A program made the translations under genes and the position numbers. Of a stretch of DNA of 64,000 nucleotides, positions 25,227 to 39,213 are shown piece by piece (within the stretch, counting starts at the first letter, position 1; each line of letters opens with the position of its first letter). The notes beneath the pieces were generated by a model that was given only the letters and a program-made list of their open reading frames with translations, was not told where the DNA came from and did not search any database. The DNA comes from Taenia hydatigena (lineage: Eukaryota; Platyhelminthes; Cestoda; Cyclophyllidea; Taeniidae): assembly GCA_036345935.2 (NCBI GenBank), contig JADWOT020000009.1:11809899-11873898 (forward strand). The letters are read 5' to 3'.

Positions 25227-28200
25227 CTATGAAGAGCACTTGACAGGTAGCACCACAAGGCCTCACAATTTTGGCGTCATTGTTAAAAATTCTCCCAGTT
25301 CTTTAACACTACGTTCTGCATTTTGTTTCAAATATATTGTGGCACTCATAATAATGCTTGGTCCTGACTCGGTATCAATGGAAACTCGAATGAAGTGCAA
25401 ACATGTGGACCCGTGAGTGGCTATTTTGATCTTATGGGAATTCTTGGGAAGTACAATGAGTAATATGAGTTGGGGAAGATTAACCGACAATTATTTATGT
25501 GATCTCAACCTATTTGTTTGGAGGACTATGGAAGCCTAGAACTGTGGAGGCTAAAGGAGTTCGGCCCCCATCTCGATGGATTTGCATCTGGAAAGCATGT
25601 CACAAGGAGCGGTAGGATAAGGTTGAAATAACACTCTTGATGGGCGCGTTCACATAGCGGTGCGTCTGACCCATTAAATAATAGTCTGGACTCTAATCTT
25701 GACACAGATGGTGGTGGACATGGACCTCATTGGTGGTATGGGAATGTCGCAGTATGTTGTGAAGATATACTTAGTGAACGACAGCCTACGAAACAAACTG
25801 GAGGATATTAACATGTGGATACATATGCCACTAAGCACACCGTTGTTGAGGTACCCCAAGCCGCTCAAAATTGCAACATTCAACATTCATCGGGTAAAAT
25901 GAGCTTTGCAGTGGAATGTGTGGGTGGATTTTTGCACCACTGAGGGCTGGTCATCCAAGCAATGCGTAGAAACGCATTATCTCTCATACATCTATCACAT
26001 TCTGGCATCCCATCTGTCTCACAAACCTGAGAGCGATGAAACAATCGCAATTTAATAGTAGATTTCTAACCTCTCCATACCTTGCTGTTGTTGATTATTT
26101 TACTGACTCTCTTGTTTGATGGTGCCTTTGCCACCGTAACAAAATGAGATAGTGACACAAATAATACCCAGCGTATACGCCCAGTGATAAATCACTAACC
26201 TGGGCTGCAAAGGCGGTTCAGGTGAACGATTTAGTAAGAATGTCTTTGTTTACATATATATATATGCGTCCGAAGAATCGTATTAAAGCAGTTTCCTAAA
26301 TGCGATGACTCATGTGAGCTGCTAGTGGCATTCTGCGATAAAACATGAGAAAATTGTGCTTTCTGGAGTTCCGCAGTAGTCGGTAATTACACTCTTGTCC
26401 TGGCTAGAACTGTACCTTGTGCATAAATCACAGGACTTAAGAGAAAGCTACAATTAGGCATGCTAAGAAGGCCTGCGATTCGGAAGGCAGCACTTCTTAT
26501 CAGACATTTAAGGCATTTTTGCTTAGCTTAACCAAAACGGCTGGCGTAATAATGTTCAGACGTTGAAAGATGCTCGACTGCTTGCAATCGAATTAACTAT
26601 AAATCCAAAGAAAGTGAGAATCGCTTGCATGCTTCATTTGTAGGTACCTTAGTTTGCGGGTGTAATAGAACACCTCCATAACAGTAAATAAGTAATTTCT
26701 ACCTTATTACACAAAAGAGCTCACACGAATTAAATTTATTTGTTCACAGGAGTATGATGGGCTCACATCACCGCAATTTGACTCCGACTTTATGACTATT
26801 ACGATGAAATCTTATCACTGCAGCACAGCTGGTTCATACAAAGAGTAAAAATCCCTTTTCACTCATAGAAAACAGTTCAGATTTAGTATCAGCCCTGTTA
26901 CTTATTTGCTTATTAATTTGTGGCACTTGTTGATCCCACGTATGAGTGGTGAGGTTTTGCCGGTTGTAACCCGGGTATAAGACGTGCTTCGTTGTAGTCA
27001 GCAGTGAACAGTACAGCACTTGCCCTATATAGGTGTTGTAAAACCTGATGTCCAAAATTTACGTAAGGCATGATGCTAGCATTTGGAGAAAGTATGATAT
27101 TCCCCATTGCTTTGCCTAGTTCAGCACGTGTAAAGTGGGCAGTTAATCTCATTGAAAAACTTCCTTTGAATTTAAATCTCAGCAACTCTAAAGCAAAATT
27201 TGGGAATCGGGTAGAAATTGCGACAAGGAACATGAACTGCATTAGTGTCCATTCTTCGAATCTAGGTCAAGCGCATTTGAGAATAGTCCATCAATCCTTC
27301 ACTGAGTGGATGTGCACTCGCATTGTGCTTCCAAGCATGAGACAACCCTAAGAATTGAGGAAGAGCCCTTGACAATCGCTTAGGAAAGAAGAGGGAGGCA
27401 AAATTGGCGGTGGAAAGTGCTTAGAAGAGCAAACTGCCAAAGACTGATGCAGAGTTCATTCCGAGCCAGTCGTGTACCCGAACAAATACATGTTCGATCT
27501 AGGTGTCTTTTAAAAAGGTGGAGAACAAATAGCAAAGAGGACTTCTTTCGCACACACCATGTGCCATGCTATTTGATCGTTCTATTGCTCTACAATCCAC
27601 TTGTGCTACTAAGAAACCACCAAGGAACTAGGAGTTATACCTCGATGGGCTGTGCATCACCTCAAAATTAATGCGTTATTCTATGTATTTGCATACAACG
27701 CAAGTATTTCCTACAAGATGACATTATTTGAAGTTGGCAGCTTTGTAAGTGATCTCGCAGTAATTTTCCTTACTGAGAGGTGAATAGGCATTAAAATAAC
27801 CATAGGCACAAGCGCATGATCTTTACAGTTATCGAGCCTCAGTCTGCGTACTGGCGCTATTACTCGAAGGAAGTGCGGAGTGTAGGTGCACTTAATACTA
27901 CACTGCATTGGTTCTTCAAAGAAGCGCTAACATAGAGTTGTAGAAAGCGTATGCCTTTAGAAGTCAACCGTCAACCTCTGATTCCCGTTGCACTATTTCC
28001 TACTAATAAAAGGCGTAACAGAGGACTGTGAAAAACAACGCCAAACACCTGTATCACATTGATAGTATTACTCTGCCTTCCAGAATTGCAACATTAGGTA
28101 CACAAGGTAAATTGAGGCATAACGGCAACAAATGAGATCGAAGGCACTTCAAAGGCAGGGTAGTAGGTATTAAAACCATGTCAAGTGATATCAGATGTAA

Positions 28201-28272
28201 GGCTATTCTGCAGATAGCTTGAAGCTGACCATGGGTATCTATAAAGCTACAATAGCTTGGATGTAGCCTTCA
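25227..28272. other. Unique spacer of palindrome 1, last part; no supported gene
   Basis: The first ~400 bases are homologous to the 3' flank of the 20,965 CAP gene. An open frame at 25,699-25,902 (+) follows a TTGACACAG acceptor-like site but has no known domain. Frames at 26,913-27,351 overlap on both strands and are unconvincing. A short (TA)n tract lies at about 26,254-26,265. Confidence 0.4.
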
Positions 28273-31200
28273 GCCATGGTGCAGCGTCTCAAGCCTTTCT
28301 CGAAGACACAAGAATTCATCATACTGGGACAGAACATGGATGTTCGACGTACTGGCGTGGCCTGAAGATCATTCACCATTTTGGCATAATCGAAAGCGTC
28401 ATTAACGGTGTCTCAGAGCTCACATGGCTGTACACCCATTCACTTGCACTGAACAGTGGAACGATGAACGACGAAACGCAGGATAACGGATAATCCGTCA
28501 AGTAGAGAGAATTCGAATGCTCCTGATCACTCCACATACAGGTGCGATCAAATAAATGCTCTCAAAAGATGTATTTACCAAGGAAGAAAGACTGGACTGG
28601 GGCGAGTTAAGCAGATCCATTCTAAAAATTATTCCCAATTTGCACAAGGATTCACATGAGTTTGGGCGAAAAGTAGTAAATAATGAAAGTCAAGGGGAAT
28701 AGGTGGACAGCGTAGAACACATTTCGGAGAACTCTTAGATGTCTTATAAACCAAAACTACGTTCGCATTGGGACTCTGTCTAGTAATAGGCATCAAAAGT
28801 TGACGATCTCCCTCAATATACTTTACGGATGTGGTAAAATTTGCGGCCATGAGATTCTATTAATGTGAAGAGCTGAAGGTGAAAGTTTTTCATCCTGGTA
28901 GTTTTCATCAAGCCCTTTAAGAACTCACTACGAAAAGAACATCGAGAGTGGAACCCAAGGGCTGACAAAGGCTACGCAATCAACAAATTTTTGTCAAATC
29001 TCTCTATTCACATTTGAGGTAGTTAAGTAGCAGCGGGTCCACTTAGCATCTCGTTGCCATAATAAAACATGAGTCGCTAGCGTTAATTTGCTACTGGCCC
29101 TTCGGTTTCGTCGTGGTAACATGGTGCTCTGACCCAAAGACCTCTTGAATGACTCAATTGGAGACATTATTTTGGATGTTGCGATTTCATTCAGAGAGGT
29201 CCCAATGCAATAAGGAATTTCCAAGCTAACCACTAAGACACCTTCATTTGAGTAAGCAAGGTGATACGGCTCGTGCGTATACGTGATTTCAGCATAGTCC
29301 AGTTATACCACCTGATTGAATTTGTCTTGCGGTAAGCATCAGCTCGGTTTATGCTAACTCATCAGAAGGGACAAAGAGGAAGTGAGACGTTCTTGCATGT
29401 TCGAAGTTAGCGCCTAAAAGAAAAGGCTTGAGGAATTTCTAGTGGATTGGGCTTCTGGGTTGCAGGCACTCCAATAGAGGTATGGAATAGAGCGTTGTCA
29501 TTAAATAGATTATTGATTTTGCATTTAGAATAAAGTCGAAATGCCTTAGACTTGTTAGGTCAAATGCAAGGCTTTCTGTAGCCACTGAAGAAACGAATTC
29601 CGAGAGTACCGTTGCTGAGTCTGTAAGCATTAGACTAAAATCCAAAACAATCATAAGCTTCTGCTTAATAAAACCCTCCTTTTAAAAGAGTAATGTGGTG
29701 TATCAAGCAGTCGGTTTGTCTGTTGGCCATGCTTTGATTCCTCCTACGTTATGCGTGCATCGAGACGTACAGGAAACTAATGCAAATCACGCTGTTACTT
29801 GACAGTCTGTTAGTCCAGTGCTTAATCGCGATCCGAAGTGGTTGGAATTGTGTCAGTTCTAGCAGTTTATCCAACCACAACCAATTACACACCTAACATT
29901 ATTCCCATTATAACTTCTGCTATTATAACCAACCGGTTGGGTGTTATATTTTGGGTTCACTCCCGGAAAAGTGAGCAAACAACTTTAACAGTTAATGAGT
30001 CTGCGATATGAAAATGTGACCACTATTGCAGCGGTGTTTGACTTGTGCTGGATGCCATGAATACTAATTCTAGGATGTTGCAGGTGACTTCATGTCCAGT
30101 ACTTGCAGTGCAGTAATTCACTGAGCAGCCGTCATTACAGGATGACACTCTTACTTGGCCCAATTACTCACTTCTTTGCTCGTACACACCACTCACAAAT
30201 AAGTTGCGAACATAAATGGCATTAAACCAATGCCTGCTTGAAATTGTCTTTAAGTTGGGGAAGGTGAGTCAATGCAAACTTCTCGATGAATCGGGTACCA
30301 ACAGCCTTCGAAAGGAAAGCCCACCTCCAACACGAGTGACCGTTGTACCTGTATTCCGTTATTCCTCTATCAATTCACAATGCATAATGCCCCCGCCAAC
30401 TAGTCCGCTCGTCTCGAGGGTATGGAAGCTGAGGTGGAAGTGAGAAATACCGGACCTATTACACCGTTAAGGCAAGATACAATGTTGTTAGCGAAAGACC
30501 TAAGCCAATCTTCGTTCAATATTCAGCCTTAATTGCGCTAAGGGGGCTACAGCGCAATCGCTGAATATGCTACCTTGGACTGGCCTATCTATTTGTAAAC
30601 GAATTTCTCATTCTAGAGGCATTTTCAAACTTCCTCATTACATCAGGTAAAGCGCTTCCAAAGAGCGCCAAATGATTCCTTTATTGCTCTGGTTGTGGGA
30701 TCTCTTGGCAGGTATTGTTTCGAAACTCTCGTTCATTTAATTGATGGTGCAGATTAATGCTGGTAGACGAGGTGTCCCAACGTGACTATGTATTACGGTA
30801 GTCTACTCTACGCTATCGTGACCACTTTCCTTGGTATAAGCGAGTGCAGACTGCAGGTCCTCAAATTCTGTGCTTTCAAGGCCTTTCCACAACTGACCGT
30901 GTGTTAAGTTTCCGATTTGAGAACTAGGTCACATCCTTGAGTTAATAGCTAAAACACCATTAGGCCCAGATAAACGGGAAGAATGAAGTGTGCTATTTCC
31001 CGTTGATGTAAAGGAATTGGAGCTAACAATCCTCGCCCATTGGTTGGGTGTTGAGTCATATTGGTGCACAATTATATCCTTCACGATTTAATAGCTCATT
31101 CGCCATTGAGGAAAGGAAGTGGCTTGCTCTTGGCAGTTGATGCCAACTACGAAGCCAGGGATGGGAACAATGTTGCAATTAAGGCAGTCCACAATCCTCC

Positions 31201-31694
31201 AATCAGATGGAATTACAGGCTGTAATAAGATACGCTCAAAATGTGCTTCACCATAAATTGGTGGTATGTTGCCCTGACGAAATTAGGAACTATTTCAGGC
31301 TTGCAGTTAATTGGGAATTGGAGTATCTATTGGCACTCATAATGCACATGGGATATTAGCGGACACTTTGAGGAGTCTTCGACTCAGGTACTGATAATAT
31401 CAAAAGATAGATCAAGAGAGAGCATAGCAGTTCGAAGGAAGTCGCCGAAATAGCATAATGAAGAAGTGGCAGATTAGGTTGACATGTCGAAAGAAGGACT
31501 CATTATCAGTTTACTCATCTCTCTACAATACGCTTGGGTCCATTTCCCTGCCTTTGATGGCAAAATAACCCACTTCGTTCCACCGTACAACTAGTACGAT
31601 AAAGTCTCAATCATTAAGACTTAATCTCCTCGAGTCGATCTTTCGTGCACTCGGTGGAGAGTAACAGAGATGCGTTGCGGAATCATTGTCTCAC
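28273..31694. other. No supported gene (right arm)
   Basis: This is the mirror of 8,535-11,979. The first 220 bases (28,273-28,493) look identical to the left arm. A conserved short frame lies at 29,439-29,654 (-). No recognisable gene. Confidence 0.35.
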
Positions 31695-31927
31695 TGTGCC
31701 AAAGTGAATGCCATTAGGATAAGCATAACACTTCCACGACTCCATCCTTCCTCAAGTAAATCTGGGAAGAGTGAAGTATTGGTTGACGCCTCCCCCTCCC
31801 CCATTCCTCGCAAGACGTCAGGATAACAGTTGTGCAGGGTAGGCTCGAAGTTTGTGCATTCACCCGAATCGAGTTGTTCTCTGTAGTAATTCACAACTTG
31901 CATACCACAACGCAGTCTCTTCACCAG
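31695..31927 (-). CDS. Isolated coding exon, Bcl-2-family-like (right arm)
   Basis: This is the mirror copy of the exon at 8,302-8,534, with the same TTTAAG acceptor and GTGAGA donor. The peptide is the same apart from one Leu for Val in the hydrophobic helix (GSVMLILMAFTLA). The BH3-like LRCG..VVNYYREQL and BH1-like LLEEGWSRG segments are retained. The opposite strand is also open and shows LKPGGLLLV, like a methyltransferase. In that frame, however, two of the three arm-to-arm substitutions change the amino acid right beside the motif, so the Bcl-2-like frame is preferred. The assignment is tentative, and the remaining exons are unknown. Confidence 0.38.
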
Positions 31928-33021
31928 CTTAAACCAGGCGGACTTTTACTTGTCAATTCGTCACGCAATCACTTGAGGATATTTCTCAGTCTTGGTGGCA
32001 GTGATTATTTCTATTTATCATGAGCGTTGAGGTTCATGGAGTGCAGTCTTACAAGAGAGGAATCTGAGGTAGAACGCCGCATTTGTGGTCAATTTGGATC
32101 AATTCAGAAGCCATATGCACACCTCTCGTTAGTAGGGAAATGAAGGAAATGTATGATCTCAAGCAATGCAGGTGTATTGAATGTTCCTCAAAGTAGTGAA
32201 TGGGAACCCAGTTGCGTAGAGTGGAATACCTCAACAGCATAGTAAAATGCCACGTACTGACAGTAACAGAGACAAATAAGCAGTTGGGAACACAAAAGTC
32301 TATGGTCTCTGCATTTCACCCAACATTAAACAAAAGCAATCATTCGACGGGAACATCTGATATAAGAATTGGTTCAAAAGACTCGTCAGGCATGTGCGTA
32401 ACAAGAGATGAAGGAAATTAGGACTGGGCAATTGCAGTTTCATCCCTTGAGATAGTGTCCATTTGCATGCCAGGACAATGCAATTCTCGTGTTTGCATCA
32501 GATGGAATTGGCAGGCTGCAACTGGTCACCTATACACGAGTCGTATTTTGCATGTTGCTTGACGCAATTAACTGTTACAAGAGACAATTCCCAATTTGAT
32601 TAGGAAACCAGTACGTCACTTGAGCATTATTGTGTAAGTTCCCGGGGTATGCACAAGTATTGCATCGTACCTCATCTCACCGATGCAGCAGAGGCAGTAC
32701 CAAAATTTTCAAGTACCATGCTGAGTATGCTGTTTTGCACATTTGACCGCAGCAGTTTCTATCCTAAACAATATTCGGGGAAATTGGCGAACATTCCATT
32801 CTTCCTAGTCACATTGCTATGGCCAAAGAATGATAGGGTACTCAAACATTACCAAACGTTTCCTCCCTTTTGCTTCACTATGCAGCAGAAATAATGCCTA
32901 TCAGTCGTGACAGTTAGTTACGCTTTGCACAGGTGACAGCAGTCAGAACTTATCTACTCCTTTCCCTGGATGCAAACAAATTGGGTGAATCGAATATTAA
33001 TTTGTTTATAAGAGACTCCAG
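31928..33021. other. Right-arm stretch with extra segments, no firm gene
   Basis: It holds the ~54-, ~105- and 73-bp segments that the left arm lacks, and a possible upstream exon of the OB-fold-like gene near 32,650-32,750 (+). Otherwise I see nothing. Confidence 0.35.
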
Positions 33022-36000
33022 GCCCTGAAACGCCTATTGGAGACCAAATTGACAGGGTGCAGAGAATCCGCATTCATGGGCTCCACTGTCTGTGTATTTG
33101 AAGTATTAGAGCCACACGTTGTAAGCGATGGAGTCTCCAGCTTTGTCATCATGCAGATCCACCTGATCGCAGGTACCCATATCAGGTTTGACACCTGTAA
33201 CTGCATTATGTTTGGAAGCAAAAGATTGACACCAGGTGCTCCGGTAATAAACAGTGAATAACTCAGGTGAAGGCTATAACGCCTTGTTTGTTTGGCTACT
33301 GGTTTCGGTTATGGTCACTTGGAGTGGTGGTGTTGCCTCTGCCGGGTAGGCTGGCCTCGAGTAGTATGCTTCCATTTGTCTTCGAGAAAACCTCTGGACG
33401 CTACATGGCAGTTTCTTTGTCTAAGGTAGATGAGATCAAACTATGAAACCAATATGCTTGATGTTTAGTGTTTGATAAAGGGGTATTTATGAACCGCCTG
33501 TTTTGAGTTCACACCATCTTTACTGATCCCTCGTTAACAAGTGTTTTTGGATTTTTAAACGGAAAATACATAACTGACTGCAAAGAGCGGACGTGCGGAT
33601 ACTTGGTAAGAACTACTTTAAGCGGTTTGAGGAAAAAGTGTTCCCCCTCCGGTGTCTCCATTCAATCAACAATCCGACAAGATCAGCAATAGATTTCGTC
33701 ACGAATCCTGCGTGGTTTTCTGTACCCAACTGCTGGCGTACATGGAGAAGTTCGACAGAAACGTAAGGAGACTGTATAGGCAATAAAAAGGGTATGTGAA
33801 CATTGGGCTTAGTTTAAAGGAAAGGAGGAGCATTCGCTAAGGACACCTTGTTCATGTGTATGAGCACGTGATATCAACATGCCGAACATCATATTGCACA
33901 AGGGGAGATTATAAATCGGCCAGTAGTGGAGGGAACGCATGGAGAAATCTAACCGCAAATGTGACAGTCGTTAGCCTGGATCTACTTCCGGAAAGCTTGC
34001 GAGATGAAAAGAATCTGCACAGCGTTTTCATGCTTCGACGGCATAAAGCCGTCAATTTTGAACAAAATGGATTGCTGGATAAAAGTAAACGATAGTTGGA
34101 GAGAATGGGGTGTAAGTAAACAAAGTTAAAGCCCACAACTTTGCTTGATGCATCCCACACATTGACACAAATTGCAGAAATGCTGGTCGTGGCGCCTAAC
34201 ACAGCAAAATGACTCCAATTCCCATCATTCAATGACATAATGGCATGTTAGAATACCTATTAGATTGTTGTTAGACAATTAGAAATCGGCGCATGTCGCT
34301 CCTCAGTCCGAATTCTCAATCAGCACGTATTTATGTGCCGTAAGAGCTGGATGGATTGTTAAGTGTAAAACGGTGATGCCGACCAGATGCGCGCCTTCTC
34401 TAATGGGTTGAACCCAACCTGACTCTGGTCCAAATTTATCGAACACCGAATCTGCAAGACTTGACCGAGATGTGATATGGTGAGGAGCTTTGAAATGTGT
34501 TGTTACTTGCCGCATGATTGCATTTATATTTGATGATCGACGGAAGATCATTCACTGGGAAGCCAACCCGCTGTCTACACACGAACATGCATTTGTGCAT
34601 TTGATCAATGCAAATCCTACCGTAGTGGTGCTTAAAAGAAGCCAGCGGATCATAACCTAATGGAGTAGCTGTGCACTAGATAAGTTCAGGTGGGAGAATT
34701 AGAAGGAGCCAACGATGTCACAGTTCCTCCTGCCTACGAAGAAGTCAAATCTAAGTGGAAGAATGGATGGTTGGGAGTGTTCAAAGGAGCTGGCCTGTGT
34801 GTGCGAGAATGAGTGGCCACGCCGTCAACAGGGCTGCACTAGATGCCACGATCAAGGAGTGCACGTGGTAGTTGCAGCCAATGTGGAGACGAAACGGCAT
34901 CATTCCATGAAAGTGTTTGGCAGTACGCATTTCAAGGAGCCTCATACCCCAACTTTTCTCCTTGCGATGAAGTCTACTTTCAGCGGGTGCAAGAGGGCTA
35001 CTATCCCTCTAGCAACGATGCAGTTCACGCATTTTCCCCCATTCGTACCGATCTTTCTTCTTCATGGTGCGACATTTCAAATGTCTATGAGAATGACTTT
35101 GACTCGATTGTCGGAGGAGATGTACACTTGATGGGATTTCAATTAATTGTAAGAAAGAAAGACAAAAGCGTTAAACAACCCTCCTCCTCCTCCGTGTCAC
35201 TGACTAAGCACTGTCTTTGGAATACTTGTGTGCGCTGTTGCTTGATACCACTTTAGCCATATTTTGAATCCACACGTAGCTGCGTTGCTGGCGCATTGCG
35301 AAAAACCACCTTTTGTTGGCGTGCGATGCGATCGACTCTCTAGAACAGAATTGTGAAAGCCTGAATCTGAGTACGGCGACTCAATCGCTGCCAATTAGAG
35401 AGACAAACTGACGATGGATTGTCAGCGCCAGTGAAGTCCTCTATGGGTCGCGTAATTAATTCGATAGCAACTGAGCTCGTCGAACATGAAATGTAAGTGA
35501 TCATATGTTCTCCAAACTAGAAAGGTGACTTACCATTCTGGGTGCTGGAGCAAAAGTCTCCTGAACTCCCGACGTCTTACAACTGAGAGTTGGAGAAGTG
35601 AGATTGTCTTTTCTAGCTCGACCTAACTTTAATCGGTGGGACAGGGATCTTGCTGAAGAAATGCAGTGAGTGCAACCAATCAAATGCAGATCTAGTGACA
35701 GATAACTGTGAAGCACTACAACATGGGTGGACTCACTGTCTAGGTAAGTATATCGCAGATCAAAATACAAAATACGAATGCACAGTAGCACATCGAAACA
35801 GAGATGAATTGTTTTGCGCGAAGAATGTCTGGCAAGTGCTGCAGGCTCCTACACCTTCCCTATAAGCAATGCACACAAAGCGATAGCACCAAAACTTCAT
35901 GCGTAGGACCCCAAAGCAAGGCATTCAAAAAGACAAAATAAGAACACGTGGTACTACGAAAAGCATGAGATAAGTCACTGGGGATTGTTGCACCTTCGGT

Positions 36001-37139
36001 AATCTGTCTGAACACATTTCTACTAATAGACCATACTTTAATAGCGCACAACTTGACGCGGGTTTGTTTATAAGGCGCCTGACGATGCACAAACATCGGA
36101 TGAGCGATGGAATCTACAAACGAGTAAATGGAAGACGCGAGTTAGAGTCAATGGAGTTGCCTGAATACACTTTCGTCAAGCACTTGTCCAAATGAGGACT
36201 GATTCTGTGAGAAGGCAGTGAAACACGGGCTCACCAATAAGTGGTGAGTATGTGACAGCATTCTTCATACTTTCCTCAATTTTCGTAGTGCTGTTTAAGT
36301 GGTTCAAGGAGGAAATTATATTTTGGTGGAGCAGTGTGGCAGAGAAGTGAGATTGGCGAAATTCAATTTGGGCTTCGCACATGTTTTGTTCGATGCACTT
36401 CAGGGCTCCGTATCAGATTGGATCGAAATGCTAATCGCCACCTTCCCCATGTTCACTCGATGTTTAGAGAATTAGCAGTCAGCACAGCCTTGGCGATGGT
36501 GAGCACCAGTACGTTTACTGCTTTGAAGTAGTCATTTCACCGTATAGCTGTTTATGGCCTGAATTAACGCAACCTTGATTCCGCGATTGGGCTGACAGGG
36601 AGGGGATTGAGTTGGCTGTTTGAAAACCTACTGGTGATTTTCACCAAAGTTGAGTCGAGGGTGGGATCTGTGCATGCAATTAAACCATGTTAGACTGCTT
36701 CCAGATGTGATCACTGGACATCGAATGCAGCAACCTCTCAAGTTAGCTCTAGCTTTTACGCATTTACGCACTCTACTGTGCACCGGAAACTGGAGTCTTG
36801 ACTATGCGAAATGAGGGATCATCAGCTCTTGCCAGGGACACTGAAATTCACAGGAATGTGGGAAATAGGACCAGACTGACATCGCAATCCCATGCAGTCT
36901 TGTCAAATATTGAGTTTTCGCGCAATCTGAGCAACCTCTCCAATGGACCTGATGATCTTATAAATTGATAGGAAAAAGAAGAAACTATAAGGTCAATCAA
37001 AAATATATTCAAATTGTTCGCCTCGTCCCACCCATTTTTGATTAGATGCAGTTAATATTCTAATAGGCAGAAGTCGCGCAAGGTAAATAGAATGCAAAAT
37101 GACGTCCTTGATACGCCATGCTTTACACGGGCCAACTGA
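33022..37139 (+). CDS. Multi-exon gene, possible OB-fold/zinc-ribbon DNA-binding protein (right-arm copy, partial model)
   Basis: Exons by splice sites: 33,022-33,172 (CTCCAG| ... GCAG|GTACCC, with STVCVFEVLEPHVV); about 34,690-34,800 (ANDVTVPPAYEEVKSKWKNG); 34,878-35,148 (one exon here, two in the left arm); 35,617-35,743 (TTTTCTAG| ... TGTCTAG|GTAAGT); 36,335-36,498 (GAGCAG| ... GCGATG|GTGAGC); possible terminal 37,071-37,139. The last three junctions agree in phase. Motifs are DETASFHESVW, SPCDEVYF, HLMGFQLI, LDLTLIGGTG, KKCSEC, DNCEALQHGWTHC and FGLRTCFVRCTSG. Beta-rich segments around a four-cysteine cluster suggest an OB-fold with zinc ribbon (RPA1/MEIOB/SHLD2 class), but no diagnostic motif proves it. 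Start codon and linking exons are missing. In the second half of the 34,878 exon, 7 of 11 arm-to-arm differences are non-silent, so one copy may be under relaxed constraint. Confidence 0.42.
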
Positions 37140-39200
37140 ACATTGCTCTCATCACGCTGCTTTCGACAATTGGTACTGTCGATTGGCATGAAAAGCTTCA
37201 AAGTGATGGGCATAGGGAATACATTCACCTCGTCGAATTAAAGTACAAGCAGCTGACAAGCGGCAGACAAACTGCAGTATCTATGAAGCTCGAGTTATTG
37301 GAGACAAAGTGGATGCGCACATGATTTTGGACGGGTGATTGGGTTTCGCAATGATATTTGTCCTGCTTTAATTATTCGCACAGAAATTCTACACCCCGTT
37401 GCAGCTCACATATTTGTTCGTCCACCACTGGTCTTCGTTTCATCTTGTGCGACTGATGCTGTAATTCTAGAACACAATGAGCATTGGCTTGTGCGATACA
37501 GATATTCAAGGCTCAATTACAAACCACTCTGCCGCCTCTTGTTGTCGGGGCACGTCTTTGGTTATCAAGAGGAGATGGGGCAATGCAAAATAGGGACGCC
37601 TAAAATGCACAAGTGGACACAGAATTTTATTTAGGTAAAGTCCAGATCCTGGTCACTTTGCGGCCTAATAGCACTCCTCCCTCTTATCTGCCAAATGTAG
37701 CCCACACCGATCATTTGGTTAAATGGAAGGTAAATTTCCCTTTATTTCTGACCACACTGACCTGCACAGATTTGGACTCCATTGATAGCAATAATCTGAG
37801 AATATGCTCGAATTCCCGAAAATATTGCATTTCGAGCACCTCCTCGAGGATCAGATAAGTCATTCCGACATGCATTTGTGCAATGCATTGTCATCACTTC
37901 GTAAGCGCATAACGAAGGATGAGGTGCTGTAGCATCCGATCTGAGACATTTGTGTCAGCACTCATTTTAATGATGGCACTTGCCCACGCAGACTTCCCAA
38001 TTCTCAACAGGAGTGAGGTATGACTTCCTCTGAGATTCGCATTTGATATTTAATGCAATCATAGTGGACTATAGACCCAACGGAATTGCTATCAACTGAT
38101 CCGAGATTGAGCAATGCATCTTTACCATCGCCATTCTTCTTGACTTATGTGAGAGCATCACTTATTCTCCGCCTATGACTTTGAGAAGGATGGTTCTGTC
38201 AGATTTAGTCTGCTGCGTGCGATTTCCGCCCGATGAGTTATTCCCACCACTGAATTTCGAACCCACATTGCTTACGATACCACACTAAATAGCATCCTGT
38301 ATCATTGATGTGCACAGGGATCGGCGTTCCAAATGCATCAATACCTGAAACATCACTTCGCGTCTTAAGTTGGGAATCTGCGACCACTTGGACTGAAGAG
38401 ATAAAGCAGTCACTGCTCAAAGTTGATGCAAAGGTAGACGGTGGTTTAGCCTAATACACTCACAAATCGGACGCTTCAGTTACCGAAGTCGGGTGCATGT
38501 GCAAGGACGTTTGACAGCAAAGCCACTGATCTATCTCGGCAATGCTACAGGATTTGGTTCACACCGAAGGCCATGCTGCTGAGTAAATGGTCAATCCATG
38601 GATATTTATTTGCATGTGTGATCAGACACAGGGAATCACATAACTCGTCACCAACAGACAGGTCAGACGTCTCTCTCTTGAGATCTTGTGTTCGAAATCA
38701 CCTCTCAATGCGTGCTGATGTCCACCCTTTTGCACTGTCAGCCCCACAGCATGCCTTACACACATCTGCTACCACCGGTGTCTGCGAACTTGACTAATTG
38801 TGTCTGTGTGTTACTGAGTGACCACCTACTTCCTACTTTGGCATGTGGTATTACCACTGCAGCATTCCCTGTTTAGACTTGCAAAACTAAACGTTCTCAT
38901 TTAACGTGAACGCATCTCCGACTTTCGATTAGTCCTGATCAATCGCTTGCTTGAACCTCCACCTTGTGCGCTTCTACTGCTAGTCCTTGCAAGCTAACGC
39001 GGGTGTGTCAACGAATTCCCGCCTTTCCTTAGCCGTCCCAAATGAGTGTCTCACATGTAGGCATTCGCCTGCGAGTGTCATCGCAAAACAAAGTGGATAC
39101 TCTCACTGCTTCCTCCTCAGCAGACAACTTTCTGATGCTAATGCAGCAGATATCTTGTACCATGCACCCAATGAGCCAAACCAGAACAATTCTCACATTC
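37140..39200. other. Between OB-fold-like gene and CAP gene (right arm)
   Basis: This mirrors 700-2,760. Open stretches at 37,118-37,324, 37,335-37,634 and 37,613-37,858 (+) differ from the left arm by only 1-2 residues each. They may be additional 3' exons or UTR of the preceding gene. No family is recognisable. Confidence 0.35.
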
Positions 39201-39213
39201 CACACCAATTGTG

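Noticed and set aside
25699..25902. Frame ending LKIATFNIH, reminiscent of the start of a LINE endonuclease
   Set aside because: A stop follows within three codons and no further endonuclease or reverse transcriptase motifs occur on either strand.
31832..32023. Plus-strand frame with LKPGGLLLV, resembling a class I methyltransferase
   Set aside because: Two of the arm-to-arm differences change residues next to the motif (SFHRL versus SLHQL), while the opposite-strand frame keeps mostly silent changes. No other methyltransferase motif is nearby.
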